Shown: in pieces, positions 1-5,703 of the stretch | How the letters are laid out: each line of letters begins with the position of its first letter | Numbering within the stretch: position 1 is the first letter of the stretch | NCBI GenBank assembly: GCA_026785985.1 | Contig: JAJAYX010000416.1 | Span: 1 to 7,226, forward strand | DNA from: Rudanella sp. | Lineage (GTDB): Bacteria > Bacteroidota > Bacteroidia > Cytophagales > Spirosomataceae | Direction: 5' to 3' | Length of the DNA stretch: 7,226 nt | Made by a program: the position numbers and the translations under genes | Notes under the pieces: model-generated | What the model was told of the DNA's origin: nothing | Database searches by the model: none | What the model saw: the letters and a program-made list of their open reading frames with translations, nothing else

Positions 1-2720
1 ATTACCCGCTACGTAGTCCGTGTCGCCATCGCCATCAAAATCGCCCGCTGCCAATGAACACCACCAGCCGGTCTGGTCAGCCAACCCATTGGTTTTCTGC
101 GCCTGTAACCGGCCACCAACGTTTCGGAACAGCGTGGGGGCCATCCATTCGCCCACCAGCAGCAGGTCGGGAGGCGGTCGTTGTCGGTATCGGTCCAGAG
201 AGCAGCTGTTACCAGCCCCATATGGCGCAGACCGGGGGCCAACTGATCGGTAACGTCGGCAAAACGCCCGGCTCCTTCGTTGCGCAGGAGGTAGCTGTCG
301 GCGGGTTTGGGGTACTGCCCCGGCACTACACGTCCCCCCCGGAAAATATCCAGATCGCCATCGCCGTCAACATCCGCCACCGTTGCGCTGCTGCCGCTGG
401 AGTGCGTGGTGGGCAGAGACCCAGCCGGAGCCGGTCTGAAACTCCCCGCGTCGTTCAGGTACAGCCTATCCTGATACGTGACCGACAACCCCTCGTCTTT
501 ACTGCCACCACTGACCACGTATAAATCAGCATCGCCATCGCCGTCGGCGTCAAAAAACACCGCGCCCATGTCTTCGTACCCATCACTGCCGGGCAGGGGG
601 CGGGTCTGAAAACCGCCGTTGGGTTGCTGCACATACACCGACGATACGTGGCCGAAGTCAGTACCGACAAAAAAATCGTCGAGTTTGTCGCCGTTTACGT
701 CGCCCACGGCTAAGTACGGCCCGTTGCGCGACAGCAGGTGCGGCAGCAGCGGTGTCTTGTTGAAATCGACAACGGGGTTTTCCTGATGCGTCAAGGCAAG
801 TCCGCTTTCGGCGGCAGATAGTTCGGTAAACAGTGGAGGTGCGGTTGGGCGGTCGGGTTGCCACATCCCGGCTGGCCTTGCCGTTACGGTCAGCATCCGG
901 TTGGCCGCGCCCGGACCAATGCGCTGCCGGGTGCCGTTGGGATAGCGAATTACAAGCGAATCGTAGCGGCTGGTGTTCCCCAGGCCGAAGTGCAGCACGT
1001 TCTCGACCGTAGAAACAAACCCCCGCACGGGCGCGAGTTCGAGCATCTGCCGCTGTTTGCCCGCATAAAGCCATACTTTGGCCCCGGTCATAACGGGTTG
1101 TTGCGGAGTGGGTAGCAAGTTGATACGGAGCCAGTTGGGGTGAGTTTCGCGCTGATTCAACTGGTTTTCCAATACGAAACTCTCGCTGTCGATGTTGTTG
1201 GTCACGAGGTCGAGATCACCGTCATTGTCGAGGTCGGCGTAGGCGGCTCCGTTCGAGAAACCGATCTGGTTCAGCCCCCAGGCTTCCGACACGTCGGCAA
1301 AGGTCAGCGCGGTTTCTGAATTACTGCCCATGTTGCGGAAGGCGTACTTCGGAATGCTGAGTTCGGGCAGGGCGAGCAGGGCCTTTTTGGCCTGTAAAAA
1401 CTGTGCCTGTGGTGTACCAAACGCGGCCTGTTGCTGACTGAAGGCGATAAAATCGAGGTTGGTCACGTCGCGCCGGTAGCCGTTGGTAATGTAGAGGTCT
1501 TTCCAGCCGTCATTGTCGAAGTCGGCCAGCAGCGGTGCCCAGCTCCAGTCGGTTTTTTCGACGCCCGCCAGTTGTCCGATTTCGGAGAATGAAACCTGAT
1601 GTTGCTCTCCCGAACTGCCGCGATTCAGTTGCAGTGTGTTGCGCATAAACTGCGGCTGATAGCCCAGGTCGCGCTCCATCTGGAAGCGGTTGTAATTGGA
1701 GCCGGGCAGCATCATTTTCTGGCGGTAGTTATCGGCGGGCAGCATGTCCAGCACCACAATGTCGGGCAGGGCATCATTGTTGATATCGGCAATGTCCACC
1801 CCCATGCCGTTGTGCGTCTGGTGGTTGAGCATGGCAGCAGCCCGGTTCTGAAACGGCGTACCAGTGTCCGAAGCGCGGTTCATCCAGACTAAATCATTGG
1901 ACAGGAAATCGTTGGCGCAATAGATATCCGGCCAGCCGTTATCGTCGAGGTCACTCAGGCACACGCCCAGACCATAGCCCTCGGGGAGGATACCGGCCTG
2001 GCGGGAAACATCAACAAAGTGCTTGCCTTCATTCCGGTACAGGCGGTCGGTGCTGGGGGCTTCGCCGTTGGTATTTTTAGGGCGCAGATTATTGCGGCTG
2101 CTGGTTTCGAGGGCGTTGGTGAGTAGGTAACAGTCGAGGTCACCGTCGCGGTCGTAGTCAAAAAAAACGGCCTGGGTGCTGTATCCCGTATCGTTCAGGC
2201 CGTATTCGGCCGCCCGTTCGGTGAATGTCGGGATAGAGTCGGCGGTGGGGCCATTGTTGATGAAGAGTTTGTTAGCGCGGGCCGACGAATCGGTGGTTTT
2301 ACCCGCCACACATACATAGATGTCGGGCCACCCATCCTGATTTATGTCAGCCACGCTCACGCCCGTACACCACACGCGGGTACCGGTACCGGCCTGTTCG
2401 GTGATGTCCCGGAAACGCATGGGCTGGTCGGTGTTAGTCTGATTGAGATAGAGCTGGCTCGACACCTGATTCCCCGCAAAATACAGGTCGGCGCGCCCGT
2501 CGCGGTTAAAATCGCCCACGCCCACGCCCGCGCCGTTGTAGATATACTCAAACGTGAGCGCATTAAGCGAATCAGTTTCGGTGAGCCGGTTGGCAAACGT
2601 GATGCCCGTTTGTGAAGCAGGAAGTTTAACAAATAATTTCGCCCCATGGGGCCGGATGGTGAGCCAGCCCGTCAGCCCCAGCAGAGCCGCACCCAAACCG
2701 TAGAATAGCTGTTTTTTCAT
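1..2720 (-). CDS. FG-GAP/VCBS repeat protein with ASPIC/UnbV domain (CRTAC1-like), frameshifted and cut by the window edge
   Basis: This is a large exported beta-propeller protein of a family common beside SusC/SusD genes in Bacteroidota. Its molecular role is not established; surface binding or scaffolding is inferred. I chose the ATG at 2718-2720. It gives a signal-like N-terminus (MKKQLF, then a hydrophobic stretch at about residues 7-21, with no lipobox Cys) and clears the upstream gene by 11 bp. Calcium-binding-type FG-GAP motifs (DxDxDGxxD-like) lie near residues 70-80, 124-135, 188-198, 256-267, 311-322, 399-410 and 495-506. An ASPIC/UnbV domain follows at about 545-612, then more repeats near 673-684, 723-734, 782-793 and 843-854. 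The fifth motif (DINNDALPD) lacks the usual DG. As read, the frame ends at a TAG at 9-11 after 903 residues, but residues after Pro851 make no family sense. A one-base shift at 168-170 restores a clean FG-GAP frame that is open to base 1. The family identity is very secure; the gene's integrity is uncertain. Confidence 0.92.
166..172 (-). other. Single-base frameshift within the FG-GAP protein gene
   Basis: Upstream of this point the minus-strand frame reads ...WTDTDNDRLP, a normal FG-GAP start. It then turns into TCCWWANGWPP, which resembles nothing in the family. Adding one base (a C to the CCC run at 169-171, or a G at 168) makes it continue LPDLLLVGEWMAPTLFRN. The restored frame runs through codons 168-166 down to 3-1 without a stop and includes a perfect repeat GDFDGDGDTDYV at 45-10. 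The lesion is therefore a one-base loss, either a real mutation or an assembly or read error at a short C run. Confidence 0.9.
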
Positions 2721-2731
2721 GGTTGTAGCGA

Positions 2732-3757
2732 TTAGCAGGACGCGCGGCATTGCTGATACAGGGGCAACGAGTGCGAAGCCGGGCAATGGCCGGGCTGTGC
2801 TCTCAGGATTTGGGCAACTAACCGGCCTACCTCCGCCGAAGGATGCGCAATCACCGATACGCCCCCAGCCAGCAACCGGGTAAAATCGGTCTCCAGAAAA
2901 CTCACGACTCCCACGTGCTCACCCAACCGCAACCCGTTACGCTGACAGTAATCGACCAGGGTGGAAAGGTGGAGGCCGTCGGCCACAAAGTACGCCTGCT
3001 GGAGTTTCAGGTCCGTTTCGGTCAGTTCGTCGAGCAGGTTGAAATCGAACTCGTAGGCCGTACAAAACCGTCGGAAAGCCCGAATCGACTCTGCATCGAA
3101 ACAGTCATGTTCGGGCAGTACAAGATTCAATCGGGTATATTTCCGCAGGGCGGGCAGTTGATTGTGCAGCGCTTCGAACAGAGCTGTTTCGCCCCCGTAG
3201 CGCAGGTGATGGCCATGCTGCAGCACTTCGTGCCACTGATGGCCAATCAGAATCAACTGTTTTCCCGGCACGTTGCGCAGGCATTGCAGCGTGGCCGGGT
3301 CCTGACCGATGAGGTGCGGCATCAAGACAAAATAATGATAATCACCGAGGTGTTTAGTCAGTACCTGACACAGCAGGTGCCGCTGGTAGTTGTAGCTGCA
3401 TATGTCCACGATGACCTCACGGCCTAAATTGGTTGTTATGGCATCGTGCAGTTGCTTCACACAGTCGGTCAGTTGCCCCGCCACCATCAGCACCCGCAGC
3501 GCATGACGTTTGGGACTCCCGGCAATGAAAAAGCCCCGCCGATGTACCGACGTAATAAAGCCGGACTGGCAGAGCGTTTCGTAAGCCCGTTTAATGGAGT
3601 CTTTGGAGAGATACCACTCGGCGCAGGCTTCGTTAATGGAGGGCAGGCGGTCGCCCTGCGTCAGAATACCTTTTTCAATGTCGTTCAGGATGGCGTTGGC
3701 CACCTGCTGATACCGGGGCAGACGGGATTCACTGTGAAACGGGAGGGCAGGATTCAT
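2732..3757 (-). CDS. GntR-family transcriptional regulator with LacI/periplasmic-binding-like sensor domain
   Basis: This 341-residue cytoplasmic DNA-binding regulator probably responds to a small ligand such as a sugar. Residues about 12-80 form a GntR winged helix: RYQQVANAILNDIEKGIL, then GDRLPSINEACAEWYLSKDSIKRAYETL with the recognition helix, then GFITSVHRRGFFIAG as the wing. Residues about 86-320 resemble the type 1 periplasmic-binding/LacI sensor fold. The diagnostic part is HVGVVSFLETDFTRLL...VSVIAHPSAEVGRLVAQIL at about 281-318, which parallels the LacI VxGFDD...L.TV.Q....G..A motif. This GntR plus LacI-sensor arrangement is known from AraR-type regulators. The stop codon (2732-2734) lies 11 bp before the FG-GAP gene, and the start lies 36 bp after the small membrane ORF, so the three are probably one transcript. 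The ligand and target cannot be read from the sequence; susCD or its own operon are the natural candidates. Confidence 0.9.
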   Translation of the reverse strand: MNPALPFHSESRLPRYQQVANAILNDIEKGILTQGDRLPSINEACAEWYLSKDSIKRAYETLCQSGFITSVHRRGFFIAGSPKRHALRVLMVAGQLTDCVKQLHDAITTNLGREVIVDICSYNYQRHLLCQVLTKHLGDYHYFVLMPHLIGQDPATLQCLRNVPGKQLILIGHQWHEVLQHGHHLRYGGETALFEALHNQLPALRKYTRLNLVLPEHDCFDAESIRAFRRFCTAYEFDFNLLDELTETDLKLQQAYFVADGLHLSTLVDYCQRNGLRLGEHVGVVSFLETDFTRLLAGGVSVIAHPSAEVGRLVAQILRAQPGHCPASHSLPLYQQCRASC

Positions 3758-3793
3758 GGCTGAGACAGGTTAGTTGCTAAGAACTAAATCGAC

Positions 3794-3898
3794 TCAACCG
3801 GGGAGCAAAAGCCAGATACTGAATAGCAGCAGCGCACCCAGCAGAAGCAACATCGTCACTTCCAGCCAACGTAGCCATTGTTTTACCTTACCATTCAT
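3794..3898 (-). CDS. Small single-pass membrane protein, 34 aa, hypothetical
   Basis: This is a short ORF with ATG at 3896-3898 and TGA at 3794-3796. It begins MNGKVKQWLRWLEVT, with basic residues K4, K6 and R10, and continues as an almost unbroken hydrophobic helix over residues 14-32 (TMLLLLGALLLF, then SIWLLL), ending PG. The positive-inside rule predicts the N-terminus in the cytoplasm and one inner-membrane span. The start is preceded by an A-rich leader (AAAAATAAAACAGA), which is typical of Bacteroidota translation starts. It lies 36 bp upstream of the GntR-family gene in the same direction. I do not recognise a family. It could be a real small membrane protein, a leader peptide, or a chance ORF. 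The amphipathic/basic head plus a clean span favours a real product. Confidence 0.5.
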   Translation of the reverse strand: MNGKVKQWLRWLEVTMLLLLGALLLFSIWLLLPG

Positions 3899-3922
3899 TC
3901 TGTTTTATTTTTCCCCGGTAAA

Positions 3923-3938
3923 GTGATACAAATATCAC
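3923..3938. promoter_or_regulatory. Palindrome GTGATA-N4-TATCAC, candidate operator
   Basis: Plus strand reads GTGATACAAATATCAC, two perfect 6-bp half-sites around CAAA. It lies 24 bp upstream of the small membrane ORF start and upstream of the GntR-family gene. GntR and LacI-type regulators bind short dyads and often autoregulate, so this is a candidate operator. The arms are short, and a chance occurrence in an AT-rich spacer cannot be excluded. Confidence 0.3.
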
Positions 3939-4012
3939 GGCCATTCTCTCAACCCTTCTGGACAAATCCGTCAAATAGTAGCACAAATCTGCCTTTAGAT
4001 GTGTAAAACAAG

Positions 4013-4039
4013 CCAAAAGGCCAGATTCTGGCCTTTTGG
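4013..4039 (-). terminator. Probable intrinsic terminator of the susCD unit
   Basis: A perfect 13-bp inverted repeat, CCAAAAGGCCAGA and TCTGGCCTTTTGG, surrounds one central base. In RNA the inner pairs would open to a small loop. On the minus strand it lies 35 bp past the SusD stop codon and is followed by CTTGTTTT, a modest U tract. The A run on one arm and U run on the other are typical of Rho-independent terminators. A dyad-type protein site is the less likely alternative. Confidence 0.75.
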
Positions 4040-4064
4040 AAAGCATTATTTACCTAATGAATAT

Positions 4065-4081
4065 GTACTGAAAATCAGTAC
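4065..4081 (-). repeat. Short inverted repeat overlapping the SusD stop codon
   Basis: GTACTGA-AAA-TCAGTAC gives two perfect 7-bp arms around AAA. The TGA stop of the SusD gene (4075-4077) lies inside one arm. It could fold as a small hairpin just before the main terminator, or be chance. Confidence 0.4.
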
Positions 4082-5673
4082 CCCGCATTTTGAACCAAGC
4101 CCGGGTTCAGGTCGATCTCGCTCAGCGGGATGGGCTTAATCAGGTTCTTCTCCGACCAAGCTCGGTTGGCCTCTGGCCGCCCAAAGTCGATGTCGGTTTT
4201 GATGTTGATCAGCCCCGCCCGGTGCCAGCGCACCAGGTCGTTGTAGCGGTGATCTTCCAGGGCCAGCTCCACGCGGCGCTCATGGCGCAGGGCCCTGAAC
4301 ATAGCCGCTTCGGCAGCGACTGCCACGTTGGGCAGAATATTGCCGGTCGGATCGGCGCGGCGGCGCACTTGGTTAATCAGCGCGGCGGCACCTGCCAGGT
4401 CTTTGGCCGGGCCCAGAATCTTGCATTCGGCCAGCATCAGTAATACGTCAGCGTAACGGATGACGCGTTGGTTGTTGACGCTGAGCGGCGAGCGGAAGTC
4501 CAAATTATTATCGCCCAGCACGTATTTGGCCGGCGATGAGCCGGTGGCCGACCAGACACCCCGGAAGATCCAGCCCTGGGAGCCGTTGGAGTTTGAGCCA
4601 GTGTTATAGGCATCGCCATCCAAGAATAGCGTAGCAGCGCGGCGCGGATCGCCGGGTTCAAAGGCCATCTGCAGGGGACGGGTGATCTGAACTTGGCCAT
4701 ATCCTTGCCCATTGGCTCCCGGCGCGCAATTGGCGGGATTAAGTCCGCAGGCAGCGCGCATGTAAATCAAGCGGCCAGAGCCGGCCGCGCCGATGCCGCC
4801 AAAGTCAGCGGGCAGCCAGGGATTGCCGCCTGGCCCTCCTATGCCCATCTGGATTTCAAAGATCGATTCCGTGTTGTTTTCCGCCGAGGGCCTAAAATTG
4901 TTGCCAAAATTGGCTATCAACGAGCGCTTGCCGATAATGCTTTCAAACTCGGCGGCCGCCTGCGTGTACAGCTCGGGCTTTTTCTCCCACTGCGCCCGGT
5001 AAAGTAGCACTTTGCCCAGCAGCCCAGTGGCCGCTATGCGGTCAGCACGGCCCAGGTTATTGTTGTCCCACTTTTCGGGTAGGTTGGCCTTGGCGATTCT
5101 CAGGTCAGCAATTACGGCATCCCACAGTTCGCCAGGCTTTGAGCTGGCCGCGCGGGTGGCTTCGACGGTGCGGGGCGTTAACTCGACCAGCGGAGCTGTG
5201 CCAAATTGATGGGCCAGAATAAAGTTGAAATAAGCCCGCAAGAAACGAGCTTCTCCATCAAAGACCTTGGCTTGCTCGGGCGACAGGCCGGTCGCGTCGG
5301 GAATTTTCTCAATAATAATATTGGAGCGCTGTATGCCCTTATAGGTTGTCTCCCACATAGACCTGAACGGCCCGCCCTCGGGCAGCCAGTTGAAGATTTC
5401 CAGGTTATTGATGTTGTTATTGGCCGTTGTGGCGTCGTCGTCGGGTAGCATCATGGTCTGGAGCCAGCCGCCCCCGTCAAACTGCTCAAAGGTATAGTTC
5501 AGCAGCGTGGAGTAGGACAGCAGCACAGCACTCTTAAAATCGTTCTCGCTCTGGTAGTAGGTCAATTCGTCGAGGGTACCCAGCGGCGACAGGTTGAGCT
5601 TTTGCTCGCAGCGGGTAAAGAACCCCCCTACCAGCAGCAGGGTGAGCGTCAGGGATATAATTCTTTTTTTCAT
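4075..5673 (-). CDS. SusD/RagB-family nutrient-binding outer-membrane lipoprotein
   Basis: This 532-residue cell-surface lipoprotein caps the SusC-type channel and binds the incoming substrate, an oligosaccharide or other oligomer. The N-terminus is a signal sequence, MKKRIISLTLTLLLVGGFFT, with the putative lipid-bearing Cys at residue 22 (FTRC). Arg at -1 is unusual for a lipobox. A SusD-like N-terminal region follows (LSPLGTLDELTYYQSENDF at 28-46; the TPR-type helices include RFLRAYFNFILAHQFGTAPLV at 143-163). The RagB/SusD C-terminal domain shows RYADVLLMLAE at 406-416, LINQVRRRA at 432-440, LRHERRVELALEDHRYNDLVRW at 462-483, and the closing IPLSEIDLNPGLVQNAGY. Length is normal for the family. 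Two cysteines, C309 and C316, sit in a Gly-rich loop. It starts 30 bp after the SusC stop, so the two form an operon. The substrate cannot be assigned. Confidence 0.96.
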   Translation of the reverse strand: MKKRIISLTLTLLLVGGFFTRCEQKLNLSPLGTLDELTYYQSENDFKSAVLLSYSTLLNYTFEQFDGGGWLQTMMLPDDDATTANNNINNLEIFNWLPEGGPFRSMWETTYKGIQRSNIIIEKIPDATGLSPEQAKVFDGEARFLRAYFNFILAHQFGTAPLVELTPRTVEATRAASSKPGELWDAVIADLRIAKANLPEKWDNNNLGRADRIAATGLLGKVLLYRAQWEKKPELYTQAAAEFESIIGKRSLIANFGNNFRPSAENNTESIFEIQMGIGGPGGNPWLPADFGGIGAAGSGRLIYMRAACGLNPANCAPGANGQGYGQVQITRPLQMAFEPGDPRRAATLFLDGDAYNTGSNSNGSQGWIFRGVWSATGSSPAKYVLGDNNLDFRSPLSVNNQRVIRYADVLLMLAECKILGPAKDLAGAAALINQVRRRADPTGNILPNVAVAAEAAMFRALRHERRVELALEDHRYNDLVRWHRAGLINIKTDIDFGRPEANRAWSEKNLIKPIPLSEIDLNPGLVQNAGY

Positions 5674-5703
5674 TGGAGTAAGTTTTTTATTAAAATAATA
5701 ATA
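5674..5703 (-). promoter_or_regulatory. AT-rich translation-start region between SusC and SusD genes
   Basis: The 30-bp spacer reads AATAAAAAACTTACTCCA just before the SusD ATG, with no purine-rich Shine-Dalgarno site. It contains a TATTA-AAA-TAATA dyad at 5688-5700 close to the SusC stop. A-rich leaders are usual for Bacteroidota genes. It supports translation from the shared susCD mRNA and the ATG at 5671-5673. Confidence 0.4.

Larger units (their letters stand above)
3758..4074. other. Intergenic region between the SusD gene and the GntR-family gene
   Basis: This 317-bp gap is more AT-rich than its neighbours. From right to left it holds a hairpin next to the SusD stop, the strong terminator-like inverted repeat, a cluster of ATTTGW words (minus strand), a GTGATA/TATCAC palindrome, and the 34-codon membrane ORF. 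I see no tRNA or riboswitch-like conserved element. It most likely carries the promoter for the small ORF, GntR-family and FG-GAP unit, but no sequence in it matches the full Bacteroidota promoter (TTTG plus TAnnTTTG at the right spacing). Confidence 0.6.

Noticed and set aside
54..524. 156-codon plus-strand open frame at the left edge
   Set aside because: It is antisense to FG-GAP repeat coding. Its composition reflects the repeat codons rather than a protein family.
455..1074. Minus-strand open frames at 455-670 and 658-1074
   Set aside because: They are alternate frames inside the FG-GAP gene, and the real frame across this region is continuous with clear domain sequence.
1..2600. Recurrent TCGCCATCGCCATC / GTCGAGGTC-like words, looking like a DNA repeat array
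   Set aside because: They encode the DGDGD and DLDNDG calcium-binding motifs of FG-GAP repeats. Spacing is irregular and protein-driven, so this is neither a CRISPR array nor a tandem repeat.
2721..2786. Upstream in-frame ATGs at 2786 and 2750 for the FG-GAP protein
   Set aside because: They would overlap the end of the GntR-family gene and put 22 or 10 extra residues before a typical Lys-rich signal-peptide start at 2720.
2843..3427. 194-codon plus-strand open frame
   Set aside because: It is fully antisense to the well-supported GntR-family gene, and its translation lacks any domain pattern I recognise. High GC makes such shadow frames common.
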